From NCBI RefSeq assembly GCF_028372415.1, contig NC_092876.1, forward strand, positions 65,296,885 to 65,360,884: a stretch of 64,000 nucleotides of DNA. Direction: 5' to 3'. Of the stretch, positions 22,130 through 32,800 are shown in pieces; position 1 is the stretch's first letter, and each line of letters opens with the position of its first letter. The translations under genes were made by a program, and so were the position numbers. Origin of the DNA: Notamacropus eugenii (lineage: Eukaryota; Chordata; Mammalia; Diprotodontia; Macropodidae). Under the pieces are notes generated by a model, which was not told the origin of the DNA, did no database searches, and saw only the letters and a program-made list of their open reading frames with translations.

Positions 22130-22204
22130 TTATCTCAGAGTAGTAAGAATTTGCAAACCATTAAGTGCTATATAAATATGAACCATTATTATTACCAACC
22201 CCTC

Positions 22205-22595
22205 CCCCACTAGAAGACCCCACCTCCTCCTTTAGGGAGAAAATTGAGACCACCCATAATAAACTCCTTCTTCCCCCAGTTCTACACTTAATTTCCCCTT
22301 AACATCATTTTTCATTCCCTCTTATGCTTCGATCTCTGATGAAGTGACTCCCCTGTTCCTGGAGGAGACCAACTCTCCAAGTACCCTTGATTTTGCCTTC
22401 TCATTGAATTTTGGGATGAGATCATACTCTCTTTTAGAACAGATTCTCATCCCTTCTCCCTTTCCCTGCATCCCTACTCCCCCATTGGGTCTCTATCTCT
22501 CTGTACCTGTCTGTATCTCTTTGTGTGTGTCTCTCTGCCCCAGTCTCTCTTTCTCTCTGTCCTTTCTCTCCCTAGAGAGTAATGGAGTTGAGATT
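22205..22595. other. No gene; pyrimidine-rich end
   Basis: Unique sequence with a TCTC-rich stretch at 22490-22575. Confidence 0.55.
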
Positions 22596-22887
22596 TCCGA
22601 TGGCCTAGTCTCAGTCCTCATCATTCTTGACCACGGACACTGTTGACTGCCCCCTCCTCCTGAATATTTTCTCCTCTGCAGGTTTTCATGGCATTGCCCT
22701 CTTCTGATTCTCCTCCTATCTATTATACGTTAGCCTGTTTTGTATCATCATTATCCATCTCCTCTCCCATATGAGTGAGTACCTTCCCAGAGCTCCATCT
22801 TGGGTCCTGTCCTCTCCTTTCTTCTCTTCTTTTCTCTCCCCATAAGCTCTCAGGGACCTCACAAATTCCTGTGGATTCAGCTCTCAT

Positions 22888-23042
22888 GGGCTTGGAGTCA
22901 GAAAGACCTGAGTTCAAATTCCACATCTGAAATTTAATACCTCATGTGGTCCTGGGTAAGTTAATGTCCCTAGATACCAGGTTCCTCATTTGTAAAATAC
23001 TTTCTGAAGTCCCTTCCAGCTTGAAATCTAAGATCCCATGAT
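22888..23042 (+). mobile_element. CORE-SINE nested in L2
   Basis: GGCTTGGAGTCAGAAAGACC, GAGTTCAAATTCCACATC and the tail AAGTCCCTTCCAGCTTG are in sense order within the L2. Confidence 0.8.
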
Positions 23043-23311
23043 GCCTATGATGATGACCTCCAGATCTATGTATTCAGCCCACATTTCTAGATTTCAGTGC
23101 TAGACCAGAGGCACCAACTGCCTGGACATCTCCATGTGGATGCCTTATAGACAACACCCTAAATCAGGCCCTCATCACCTCTTACCTGCACTATTACAAT
23201 AGTAATTTGTCTTCCAGTCTCTCCTCTTTCTCCTCCCTCCTCTACACAGCCACCAAATTGATGGGTCTGACCATCTCTCCCTTGGTGAAAAGGCTCCCTA
23301 TTCTTTCTAGG

Positions 23312-23510
23312 GCAGAGGGTTGTAACCTGGGATCCATAGATAGATTTCAGGGGGTCCTTGAATGCATGGAAGAAATGGAAAGCTTTATTTTCACTACCTA
23401 CCTACTATTTTCAATACCTGCTTGGTACTGAACATTTCCTTCAATTATGAACTTAGGCAGTCAACCACAATAAGGTTTTACTCATCTGCCAAAGGTGTCT
23501 GTGCCACACA
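23312..23510 (+). mobile_element. hAT-type DNA transposon fragment nested in L2
   Basis: The end sequence (GTTGTAACCTGGGATCCATAG, then TTCAGGGGGTCC) and internal ACATTTCCTTCAATTATGAA match an ancient mammalian hAT-type non-autonomous family from memory. The exact family is not certain. L2 sequence resumes after it. Confidence 0.5.
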
Positions 23511-23859
23511 CAGACAGCTGAGACACCTCTCTAGGATCAGACACAGACTCCTCTGACTGATTTTTAAAGCTCTTCACAGTTTAGCTCCAACCTGTCTTTC
23601 CGGACTTATTTCCCAATACTGTGTTTGCTAGAGTTTTTTATTCTCATCAAGAGGTGCCAGCTTGCTGCTTCCTTTATGCCAGGCCTCTTCAGCCTCCACC
23701 TTGGCACAGGGCTGTCCCCTATGTCGGGAATGCCCTCCTTCTTCCCTTCTGCCCCTCAGAATCCCTAATGCCCTTCTAGGCTCAGTTCACGGTACCTCCT
23801 ACAGGAAGCCTTTCTGGCTCGCTTCACTTCTAAGTGACACCACCTCCTAATTACTCTAT

Positions 23860-24185
23860 GATCTGAGCCTGGCAGGGGCTGCTTCCTCTGCTTGGGGCTG
23901 GGCTACACCGGGGAGCTCAGGACTCAGGGAAGGGTTCCCCTGCCCCCTCCCTCCGCCCTCCAGCTGGAGTCTCTGTGGCAGCTGGCAGGCAGGGCCTCTC
24001 TCCTCTAGGGCAGGTTGTCAGCCTGCATTCAGCAGATCTCCTTGGAGCCCCCTCCTCTGCTTGGGTAAGAGACAGAGGAGGCCAGAGACACCCAGAAAAT
24101 GGTATCTGGTTGGATCAGGAGTTGACTGGCAGGAAGATGCTAGAAGTGCCAGGTTTCATTAGTTTATTTGGGGGGGCAGGGAGAG
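23860..24185. other. Unique, GC-moderate sequence
   Basis: No repeat or coding evidence. Confidence 0.5.
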
Positions 24186-24189
24186 ACCA

Positions 24190-24300
24190 TTCTTGTTACT
24201 ACTGAGGAGTCTTTCATTCTGAAGAATGGGGCTTATATTGCACTTTGCAAACCTTAAAGTGCCATATAAATGGTAGCTATTAATAATAATAGTAAATTTG
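24190..24300 (+). mobile_element. MIR tail fragment
   Basis: GCACTTTGCAAACCTTAAAG, then CATATAAATGGTAGCTATTAATAAT is the MIR 3' end. Confidence 0.65.
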
Positions 24301-24334
24301 CTATTGCGATCATATTGATTAATCACAATAACAG

Positions 24335-24575
24335 TACTCCTGTACATTCTAGATTTGAAGTCAGAGAAGCATGAGTTCAAATCCTCCTTCAGACACTTGT
24401 TATCTGTGTGATCCTGGGCAAGTCACATAACCTCTATGGATCTCAGTTTCTTCATCAGTAAAAGGAGGGTATTAAACTATCTGGTCTCTAAGGACCCTCC
24501 CAGCTCTAACATTTTGGGTTCTAAGGGCCCTTCCAGCTTTGACACTCTGGGTTCTAAGGTCCCTCCTGACACTAC
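24335..24575 (+). mobile_element. CORE-SINE with tandem 33-bp tail monomers
   Basis: SINE body (GAGTTCAAATCCTCC, ATCCTGGGCAAGTCAC, CTCAGTTTCTTCATC) is followed by tail monomers repeating every 33 bases from 24487 to about 24570 (CTAAGGACCCTCCCAGCTC, CTAAGGGCCCTTCCAGCTT, CTAAGGTCCCTCC). On the opposite strand this monomer is the same unit as the CLIC4 intron 1 minisatellite. Confidence 0.8.
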
Positions 24576-24599
24576 TGTCCCTTGGTTCCATGATTTTGC

Positions 24600-24722
24600 T
24601 ATTTCAGCAGAAGACCTGTGTCATACAGTCATAGACTGTAAGAGATGGCTGACGCCTCAGAGACCATGTAGTCTAATTTATGGCTAAACAAGCATCCTCT
24701 CCACGGCATCTCTGACAAATGG
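24600..24722. mobile_element. L3/CR1-type remnant
   Basis: GACGCCTCAGAGACCATGTAG, then AAGCATCCTCTCCACGGCATC and GGTTATCCAGCCTCAG resemble L3/CR1 3' regions. Confidence 0.45.
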
Positions 24723-24724
24723 TT

Positions 24725-26065
24725 ATCCAGCCTCAGTCAGTTAATAAGAATTTATTAAGTATATATCAAACACTGTGCTAAGCAATTGGGGGTATAAAGA
24801 AGATCGAAAGGCATTCTAATGGGGTAGACGTTATGAAAACAATTACATACAAACAAGATATATCCACAAATTGGAGCTAATCCCAAGGAAAGCACTAGGA
24901 TTAAGGAGGATTGGAGAAGACTTCTTATAGAAGGTGGGATTTTAGCTAGGATTGAAAGAAACCAGGGAAGCCAGGAGGTGAAGGTGAGGACAGAGAGCTT
25001 TCCAGGCAGGGAGACCGTCAGGGAAAATGCCCAGAGTTAGATGGAGATGAAGTATCTTGTGCAAGGGACAGCAATGGGGCTGGTGTCACTGGATTGTGGA
25101 GGACCTGGATAGGAGACGTATATAAGAAGACTGCAAAGGTAGAAAGGCAAACCAGAGAATTTTCTTTTTGATCTTGGATAGGATAGAGAGTTTATTGACT
25201 AACAGGGTGATGGGGTCATATCTGTGCTTTAAGAAGAGCACTTTGACAGCCGAGTGGAAAATAGACTAGAGTAGGGAGAGACTGGAGGCAGGGAGACCAA
25301 CCGGTGGGCCACTACAATAGTCCAAGTGTAAGGGCATGTACCAGGTTGGTACAGTATTAGAAGGCTGAAGGGGATAAAATCAACAGGCCCTCGCAACAGG
25401 TGTGAGAAGGAGTGGGGGTGGGGTGAGACAGAATGAGGAGTTGAGGACGATGGTGGTGATGCTTGGGGAGCAGGAAGATGGTGATACCCTCAACAGTAAT
25501 ATGGAATTTAGGAAGAGAGAAGGTTTGGGAAGAAAGATGATGAATCAGTATTGGGCCTGCTGAGTTTAAGATGTCTATGGAACATCTAATTCTAGTTTTT
25601 AATAAGCAGTTGAGATGTCAAATCAAGAGGGAGGCTAAGTAGATCTGAGAAGCATCTACAAAGAGATGGTCATTAAATTCATGGAAGCTGATGAGGTCAC
25701 CAAGTGAAATAGTATAGAGGAAGAAGAGAAGAGAGCCCAGGACAGCGTATTGAAGAACCCCCAGGGGATGACCTGGATGATAATCCAGCAAAGAAGACTG
25801 AGAAGGAGTAGTCAGATGAGTCACAAGAAGATTGGAGGAGAGCAATGTCATGATGACCTAGAGAGAAGCAAGGAACCAGAAAAAAAAGGGTGATCCACAG
25901 CATCAAAGACTGTTGAGTTCAAGAAGGATGAAGACTGAACAAAGAGCATTAGACTAGGCAATGAAGAGATCATCGGTAACTTTGGAGAGAGCCATTGAAG
26001 AATGAAGTCAGAAGTCAGTAAAGAAGGGAATGAAAGGTGTGGAGACACTGTCTGGAGAGGTTCTT
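24725..26065 (-). mobile_element. Long L2 LINE with reverse-transcriptase relic
   Basis: About 1.3 kb of antisense L2: 3' UTR at the left (AATTTATTAAGTATATATC), then 3' region and part of ORF2 to the right. The reverse-transcriptase relic at 25618-25851 proves orientation. Confidence 0.85.
25618..25851 (-). pseudogene. L2 reverse-transcriptase fragment
   Basis: A minus-strand open block shows the palm of an L2-type reverse transcriptase: VLGSLLFFLYTISLGDL, then a HLFVDASQIYL block. The catalytic YADD/FADD box is degenerate (FVDA), so it cannot be active. L2 is ancient in mammals, which fits. Confidence 0.8.
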
Positions 26066-26199
26066 TTCCAAGGACTCTACAGCCACGCCTTTTCCTAGGG
26101 TGTAAAATCGCAAGATCAGGCTGAACTTCCTGACATTCCATAAAGTCTGATGACTCATCCTTAAAGACAGTGAGAGGTAGGATGGTACACTACCTTCCC

Positions 26200-26410
26200 T
26201 AATTCATTTCATCAAACATTTACGAAGATCCTGCTCAGTGTAAAGGGAGGATCTAGAGACAGAGATGGCTTCGGGGTCTCTTGGTTCAGATCCTGTCTCT
26301 GACACATTCCTTGGCAAGTCACTTTACCTTTGGGTGCTCCAAGGCAACTTTCTAAGACTATTCCTTTACAAAGTTGTCCATCTATATCAGTGACTAGCGT
26401 TTCCACACAT
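26200..26410 (+). mobile_element. CORE-SINE remnant
   Basis: Sense blocks TTCGGGGTCTCTTGGTTCAGATCC, CCTTGGCAAGTCACTTTACC lie between two antisense L2 pieces. Confidence 0.6.
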
Positions 26411-26429
26411 AGGAATTTCCTACAAGGAT

Positions 26430-26640
26430 GAAATCACCAGGAAAAAAAACACACAACAAACCTTATTGTATTGGGTATGGAGACAAATATAAAACAGTCT
26501 CAATATTTAAGGAACACACTTTCTCCTGGGGAGATACAACAGGTACTCTGATAAGTAAAAACACAGTAATTTTAAGGAGAAAAATCCAAATAACTGATGG
26601 GGGGAAGGGAATCGGAAAAGGTTTCTGAAGGAAGAGGTGC
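26430..26640 (-). mobile_element. L2 LINE fragment
   Basis: Decayed antisense L2 3' UTR (TATTTAAGGAACACACTTTCTC, CTGATAAGTAAAAACACAG). Confidence 0.5.
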
Positions 26641-27182
26641 TAAAGTTTTAAGTGGTTATATAGCTCCCTCCACCTTAGGGGAACAATAGGCCAGGCATGG
26701 TCTGACCAGGGGAGGTTGTCATCTTCTTGATCCTGAAAAAGATACTTTTTTTGACTGCTCTATTATACTTATAATGAACTCACAATCTACTAAGACCCCA
26801 AGATCTTTTTCAGAGAACTCTTATGTCTCCTCGCTTCCCCGTCTTATGCTTGTGAAATGGATGTTTTGAACAAAAGTGTAGGAGTTACACTTAGCTCACT
26901 TTAAATTTCATTGGTAGATATGGCTGCCTGTTCTACCCTGTCCAGATTGTTCTGAAACCCATCTATACTGTCCATTACACAGTAGTTATCCCTTCCTATT
27001 TGGAATGCTCTAAATCAATTTGACAATCATGCTGTTTTTACCTTTGATCAAGTCATTGATAAAAATATTAATCGGCACAGGACTAAGTATGGATCTCTGA
27101 GACATTCAACTGGAGATCTTCCATGTTTTTTTAGTTGATCCATTAACATCTAATTCTTTGAACCTCACCACATAACCAGTTC

Positions 27183-27270
27183 TAGCACTAATCACAGTGC
27201 CTGGCATACAGTAGGTGCTTAATAAATAAATGCTTATTGCCCGACTGATTGCCTGACTGATTGAATTCAC
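27183..27270 (+). mobile_element. L2 3' tail nested in L3/CR1
   Basis: CACAGTGCCTGGCATACAGTAGG, then CTTAATAAATAAATGCTTATTG. Confidence 0.75.
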
Positions 27271-27479
27271 CTAATAGCCTACTTCTTTCCATCTTTTCTA
27301 CAAGAATGAAATGAGAGACTCTTATCAAATGCATGACTAAGACCTCTGGTAAATTGGATCTAGAACGTTCCCCCAATCAACCACTTTAGTAACCCTGTTG
27401 ACTAAGGAAGTAAAGTTAGTATGTCATCCTTGATAAAGCCATGCTGACACTTTGTGACCACCAGTTTTCTAAGTGCTTT

Positions 27480-27650
27480 CTGAACATTATCTTCTTTGAC
27501 CCTCAGAACAACCTTATGTGTTATTATGTCCATCTAACAGATAAGGAAACTGAGACCCTGAATTAAGTGGTTTGCCCAGCTAGTAAGAACCAGAGGCATG
27601 AACCTAATCCTGATTTCTTGCCTATTCCACTGCTTCATAAGGCCTAGATG
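27480..27650 (-). mobile_element. MIR nested in L3/CR1
   Basis: Antisense MIR blocks CAGAACAACCTTATGTG, AGATAAGGAAACTGAGACCC, GGTTTGCCCAGCTAGTAAG. Confidence 0.75.
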
Positions 27651-27924
27651 TTTCCTAACCACCCCTTTAATTATATATTCCAGATTTTGCCACCAACCAA
27701 AGTCAAATTTACCAGCCTAAATTTATCAGACCCCATTCTGTTCCTCTTTGGAAGACCAAGACAACAACTGCCCTTTTCTAGTCCCATCTTACTTCCCATT
27801 CTCCAAGTTCCTGACCATGGGTCAGCAACCAAAGCTGGCAGTGCTTTCAGTCTCCAAAGATATCCTTCACCTGAGCCAGGTGACTTGGACGCATCCAGGG
27901 CATCTCAGGGCTCTCTTAGATCTC

Positions 27925-28375
27925 AAGATCCAGACAAACTCAGAGAAACCGGAGACCCAAAGTTTCACCAAAAGATGTTTTCATTTCACAGATCAGGCCC
28001 TATCGGGAGTTGTTTTGTAGAAACAGCTTTCAGGTTAAATATTAGTCAAACCTTCATTAAGCCACAATTAGTACAGTGAAAAAAAAAGAGAAGCTAATTC
28101 AAGTCTTCAAGTCTTGAGCCAAGAAAAGAGACAGGGCACAGCTGTTATTTCCCACTCAATTCTAAGCTACAGGGGCAAGGGAGCACCTCCTTTTTGGGAG
28201 GACCTGAAGAATACAAAGAAGGAAACAACTACTGATTGCCTCCTAAATAAAGCCGAGGCTTTTAATTTGTCATTCAAGGTCTCCCCTGTGTCTTCCCAAA
28301 TTAGTTCATATTACTCCTGTCCTCAGAGTGTGTGCTAGCCAAACTGAGATGTTACACATACTACACCTGGCATGC
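27925..28375. other. No recognisable feature
   Basis: Unique sequence. Includes an A-run at 28079-28087. No coding evidence. Confidence 0.55.
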
Positions 28376-28379
28376 CTCC

Positions 28380-28625
28380 CCATTACCTACCACTTGTTTA
28401 ATTAATTAACCAATTAAGCAAATCATTCATTCACCAGGCATTTATCAAGTGCCTTCTACAGTCAAGTACTGGGGATAGAAAGATAAACTGAATCAGGCTG
28501 CCCTCTGGGAGCTGGCATTTTGGAGGGGATAGGGATGGACTATGTGAATAGGAGATGAAATGTTCATGAATACGAACTTGCAAGATGAAAAGTGCAACAT
28601 GTATAAAAAGTAAATAAAGTTATTT
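28380..28625 (-). mobile_element. L2 LINE 3' fragment
   Basis: GGCATTTATCAAGTGCC, TACTGGGGATAGAAAGATAAACTG, CTGCCCTCTGGGAGCTGGC. Confidence 0.7.
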
Positions 28626-28629
28626 TATG

Positions 28630-28935
28630 GTAGGGGAAAACATTGTCTAGAAGGAAAGCAAAGATTTCAAAAACTCTAGGATTTGACAATCTATCTGGGG
28701 ACATAGATGTGCAGATACTTCTAACCAGAGCTATAACCTGAGGGGTGTTGCCGGAGCTTTGTCCCAGGCCCACAAGCGGACACTTTTCCTCCTCATTGGT
28801 GTTTGAAGTCTAATGTCCTTAGGCTTTGAAATCTTCCGCCAGCCTGGACCATGCCCTGCTCCCCCTTCCTCTATAGGTGTAGGGGAAGAAAAACTGGAGA
28901 CGTGAACAGGATATTAAGGAAAGGGACAAGTTACC
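28630..28935. other. No recognisable feature
   Basis: Unique sequence without coding or repeat evidence. Confidence 0.55.
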
Positions 28936-28939
28936 TGTG

Positions 28940-29360
28940 ATCAAACTCTACGCTGGCATGCCACCCAGATCCTTCATTGACCCCATTTCCGCCAGCCACC
29001 CCCCCCCCCCCCCAATCTCAAAACTTCAACACCGGGCCTCTCATGCTGGAACTTCCCTCAATGCCTGGGAAGGAACATCTCTTCTTTCTTCCATTGATGA
29101 GTTCCTCCTCTGGCCTCCATCTAGGGAGACTGATCTTACTTCATTCTCCTTATGACTGTTTCTGTTTCTGACTCAAGACTTCCATACCTCACTGTGGGCA
29201 CCTTCCTTCCTCCCATCCCTTTCAGCTCCCTTTTGTGTATTTTCCCCTATTAGAATATAAGCTTCTTGAGGGTAGCGGCTCTTTTTTTGCTTGTATTTGT
29301 ATCCCCAGAGCCTAGCATGCCGCCTGGCATATTGTAGGTGCTTAATAAAGGTTTCTTTTC
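28940..29360 (+). mobile_element. L2 LINE 3' end with poly-C run
   Basis: The right end is a clear L2 tail (AGCTTCTTGAGGGTAGCGGC, CCTGGCATATTGTAGGTGC, TTAATAAAGG). A run of 15 C lies at 28999-29013. Confidence 0.7.
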
Positions 29361-29364
29361 CTTT

Positions 29365-30735
29365 CCTTTTTGGACCTATCTAAAAAAATTTCTATTTACA
29401 CTACTGATTAGGTGGATATTCAGTCTCCTGGATGTGAGTCCTTCTAGCAGTGCAGCCCACAATCTTTCCTCTCTCCATCCTGTGTGATTCTAAATGCATT
29501 TCTATCTAAAAATCTTCTGTAAAAGATTCACCCACTACACAGAAAATCTTTCTCTGCTTCTTTCAAGATTTCAGGGGGATCAATGTAACACAGGTCTCTC
29601 AGTCTCACTGCCTAATTAGCCTTTTCTGTAATCCTCTTGATTCATGACCTGTTCACTTCTGTTGTCAGTCACACTTGTCTTCAATTTTGTCCTTCAAGCT
29701 ACTTTGCAAGGGCAAATCGTTGCTGGTAACAATCTACAGCCTACCGACTCCCCTCACCAATTCTAAGGAGACTCCCCCCCCACCCATTCTAAGGAGTGGG
29801 AGAGATGAGACGGGGGTGAAACTTGATATCTGAGGTTCCTATCACCCCAAGTGTTAGGGGAGCTTGCAAACATTACAAAGTTCAGAAGACAAAGATAAAC
29901 AGATGGATTGCTAGGCAGACAGACAGACAAGCAGATGAGACAAGTAGTCTTTTTCCGACACAGAGATGGGGTATTCATGAGGGTTTCCCAGAAGCTCTGG
30001 CACACCCAGAATCTGGTTAACTTGGCTCCAGGCAGGGCTTCGTCATTTCAAAAGCCCCGAACCAATCTGTGCCAGACTTTCTACCTCCCAGTGTGTGACT
30101 CCAGCTGGGATTGGGAGACTTCAGTCTCTAGAGCAAACCAGCCAGACAGAAGAGGAGGGAAACTGTGTCTGGGGGGGAATGATAGGGCATCCTTTGCATT
30201 CTGGTGATTGTTTCATCAGCAAGGCGTGTTTAAACAACCTCTTAAGGTCCATTTGATGTGAGACCCCAGACACACCTGGGTCAGTGAGGCTTTCAAAGCA
30301 GGACAATTAGGTTCAGGTCAGTTTGGAAGATGCTTAGGCCACTCCATGCTTGTTGGATTCATTAGCTTAAGAAAATAGCAAGGCTTTGTTCCAGTCTGAG
30401 CTGGTTGGCCCATTTTTTTTTTAAACTTTGGCTCAGTAAAAAAAAAAAATTAACATTTGAGGTCAATTCAGGGCTTCGTCAATTAGGACAGTTTATTCTG
30501 AGATTTTGTTGTTGCTGTTGGTTTGTTTTTGCCCACAGTTCACTTTGGTTCAAGGCCTTGTATGAAAGGCATTTTGCCTTCACTGGGGGTCCTGGTTTAA
30601 TTGGACACCCTGTGGTGCTGCCTGGAAATGAAAGTGAGCTGAGGTCATGTGGGGAGCCCAAGACAGACACTTCTGAAGGGCTATTTGGTAGGCCCACCCA
30701 AGGAAAAGCAAGACATTGGACTCCTGAGAATTTTC
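29365..30735. other. Largely unique intergenic sequence
   Basis: About 1.4 kb. 29460-29700 may be a decayed CR1-type piece but I cannot place it. Two A or T runs at 30411-30422 and 30439-30450. No gene. Confidence 0.45.
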
Positions 30736-30739
30736 TGAA

Positions 30740-30835
30740 GAATCATAGAGTATCAGTCCTTGGAGGACTTAGAATACAGAATATCAGAGATGGAGGGCCT
30801 TAGAACTCGGAATGTCAGGGCTAGGAGAGGCTGTT
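30740..30835 (-). repeat. Two to three 33-bp-type SINE tail monomers
   Basis: CTTAGAATACAGAATATCAG and CTTAGAACTCGGAATGTCAG begin successive 31- and 33-base units ending GGAGGGC and GGAGAGGC. These are the same monomer as the CLIC4 minisatellite, without GC enrichment. Confidence 0.75.
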
Positions 30836-30839
30836 GCCC

Positions 30840-31230
30840 CTTTTCCTTAGACTTCTTCTTGAACAGGCTGTATTTTCGTCCCATGACTCCCAACTCCCCC
30901 TTCCTCTCCCATGTTAAAAAAAAAAAGCAAAGGATCAGTCTTATTCCCATTAAGTGAGCACCGATCAAACAACTGTTCCGTAGAAGGCTGAAAACCAAAC
31001 CAGGACAGTTCCGGTTCTCCAGGGCGTTTTAGGAAGGGCGGGCAGGGAAGGCAGGAACACAATTGGAGCTGGGAGAGAGCCTGAACAGCAGGGCACATGC
31101 ATCCCGCAAGCCCTCCAAGAGGAGGTGACAGCTTAGTCTCGACGGAATCCAAGTGTTCTCAGAGGCAGAGATGGGGAGCTAGCGCATTTCAGCTGGCTGG
31201 AGGAGAGCTGGCTTTGTCCTTCCCTGGGCT
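30840..31230. other. Unique sequence upstream of CLIC4
   Basis: Rising GC content toward the right; an A-run at 30916-30926. No coding or repeat call. Confidence 0.5.
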
Positions 31231-31543
31231 GCCTGTCCAGTGCTAGCTGGACCAGGACGATGCTCTAAAAAAAGGAAGGGTGGAGAAGGGCAGGATGACT
31301 CCGCAGGCAGCATGCCACATGCGGGACGGGGGTGCGCTGGGGTTACTGGGCTTAAAGGATTCCGAGGGTCTCAGGTCCAGCGGGCGGTAGCGGAAGGAAA
31401 GGTGGGGAAAGGGGGACCAACAGCTTCTTCCTCGGCCAGGAGGGGCCTCTTCAGACATGAGGTCACTGGGCACAGCCCCAGCAGCTGCTGCCGAAGGAAG
31501 GGCGGGCGGTGCAGCTGAGGGCAGTTAGGCTCCGGGCCGTTTG

Positions 31544-31553
31544 GGGAATTTCC
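31544..31553. promoter_or_regulatory. NF-kB-type motif
   Basis: GGGAATTTCC is a consensus, near-palindromic kB site. CLIC4 is reported as responsive to TNF and p53 in mouse, so it is suggestive; one 10-base match is weak evidence alone. Confidence 0.3.
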
Positions 31554-31754
31554 CTTCCACTCCCGGGGGAGAGGAGAGGGGGACTGCTCCTCCCACCCCG
31601 AAAGCATCGCCCACTCCTCCGCTGGAGAGAGGCCACTCCCCTAAGGAAGGGCCAGGGGAGCAGATGCTCCGGGCAGCCCCCGGGAGCCAGCTTGGCCCCG
31701 GAGTACAATAGCGCCGGGCCGCCGGCTCCACCCCTTCCTCCCTATAACGGGCTT

Positions 31755-31794
31755 GGGGATGGGGATGGGGATGGGGATGGGGATGGGGATGGGG
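31755..31794 (+). repeat. (GGGGAT)6 hexamer tract
   Basis: Six perfect GGGGAT units followed by GGGG. Seven G4 runs separated by two bases give a strong intramolecular G-quadruplex candidate on the + strand. Confidence 0.95.
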
Positions 31795-32029
31795 AGGAGA
31801 GGGACCAGCGCTGGCTCCCGGTTCCGCTCCGAGAGGACACGCCCTTTCTCCTAAGGGAGGAGCGAGCTGGGAGGGACCGGGGAAAGAAAGAAAGGAGAGG
31901 ATGGGAAAGGAGGAGAGGAAATCTCCCCAGCCCCCAGCTAAAAGCGATCTCTCCGCTTTCCCTGGGGCGTTTCGTTCTTCACTCTCCCACCCTACCTACT
32001 TAAATCACACTTAGCAGGTTCTGTACAAG

Positions 32030-32320
32030 TTGTACCCCTTCCTGTCAGTCAACCAGTTTTTATGAAGTGCGAGGCCCTGTGCTCAGGGGCGAAACAAACG
32101 TTTGTTAAGAGTCTGCTATGGGCCCGGCACTGAGCAAAGCCAAAGGGATCCAAAGAAAGGCAAAGAAACCAATCCCTGCGTTCAAAGGAGCTCCCAGTGT
32201 AATGGGGGAGAGAACAATGTACAAACATGGTCAATTAGGAGTAGTCTCAGAGGGAAAGCACTGAAATTGAGAAAGGGAAAAAAAAAGCTTCTTGCAGAAG
32301 GCAGGAGTTAGAGGAGGAGG
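32030..32320 (-). mobile_element. L2 LINE 3' fragments
   Basis: TTTTTATGAAGTGCGAGGCC, CTGCTATGGGCCCGGCACTG, AGGAGCTCCCAGTGTAATGGG, AGGGAAAGCACTG and CTTGCAGAAGGCAGGAG follow antisense L2 order. Confidence 0.75.
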
Positions 32321-32329
32321 AGGTCTGAG

Positions 32330-32337
32330 AAGGGGAA

Positions 32338-32425
<88 letters not shown>

Positions 32426-32705
32426 GAGGGGGAGAGAGAAACAGAGAGGGGGAGAAAGAGAGAGAAAGAGACAGACAGACAGGGAGACAGAGAGGGCGAC
32501 AGAGAGATACAGAGTGATACAGAGAGAGAGAGAGTCAGAGACAGAGAAAGACAGAGAGACAAAGAGACAGAGTGACAGAGTCAGAGACAGAGAGAGAGAC
32601 GGGGAGACAGAGAGGGCGACAGAGAGAGAGATACAGAGAGAGAGACAGAGGGGAGAGACAGAGACAGAGGGGAGAGACAGAGACAGAGACAGAGGGGAGA
32701 GAAGA
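32330..32705. repeat. (GA)n microsatellite and GA-rich low-complexity tract
   Basis: A nearly pure (GA)40 core at 32342-32421 is followed by about 280 bases of GA/GACA-rich imperfect repeat. The long Arg/Glu-rich open frame (144 codons) is translated repeat. Confidence 0.97.
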
Positions 32706-32714
32706 AGCAGGTTC

Positions 32715-32800
32715 TGGCTTTTTTAGCTTGTATTAGTAGCCTCAGCCCTTAGCACAGTGCGTGGAACATAGTAAGTTCGAAATCAATGCTTGTTGACTGA
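32715..32800 (+). mobile_element. L2 LINE 3' tail
   Basis: CTCAGCCCTTAGCACAGTGC, GGAACATAGTAAG, AATGCTTGTTGACTGA. It splits the purine-rich region in two. Confidence 0.75.

Larger units (their letters stand above)
21590..22200 (+). mobile_element. MIR-type SINE split by an L1
   Basis: Left part (to 21717) shows CAGCTCTGTGACCTTCAGG and CCTCAGTTTTCTTATCTCTG. The right part, from 22115, shows TACTTATCTCAGAGTAG and GTGCTATATAAATATGAACC. The insertion lies inside the MIR core. Confidence 0.85.
22600..23850 (+). mobile_element. Long L2 LINE relic with two nested inserts
   Basis: Sense L2 ORF2/3' sequence: CCGATGGCCTAGTCTCAGTC, TCCATCTTGGGTCCTGTCC, a YADD-like block at 23040-23070, TTACCTGCACTATTACAATAG, CTTCACAGTTTAGCTCCAACC, and CCTCCTACAGGAAGCCTTTC. 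It is interrupted by a SINE (22888-23042) and a DNA transposon piece (about 23312-23510). Confidence 0.8.
26645..27920 (-). mobile_element. L3/CR1 LINE relic with RT motif
   Basis: Antisense CR1/L3 sequence. At 27051-27086 the minus strand encodes LSPVPINIFINDL, matching the CR1-type reverse-transcriptase block LGPVLFNIFINDL. Further blocks appear at 27410-27475 (TTGATAAAGCCATGCTGACAC) and 27755-27785 (GACCAAGACAACAACTGCCC). It is interrupted by an L2 tail (27183-27270) and a MIR (27480-27650). Confidence 0.75.
31235..31950. promoter_or_regulatory. GC-rich upstream flank of CLIC4
   Basis: GC-rich, non-repetitive sequence 1.4-2.1 kb before the CLIC4 start codon, with scattered CpGs, a consensus NF-kB-type site (31544-31553) and a (GGGGAT)6 tract (31755-31794). 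It may be a distal promoter or an enhancer. Open frames up to 164 codons in several frames reflect base composition. Confidence 0.4.

Noticed and set aside
31509..32003. 164-codon open frame with DGDGDG run
   Set aside because: The run is the (GGGGAT)n tract; there are no other motifs and no conserved start context.
32292..32726. 144-codon Arg/Glu-rich open frame
   Set aside because: It is translated (GA)n repeat.
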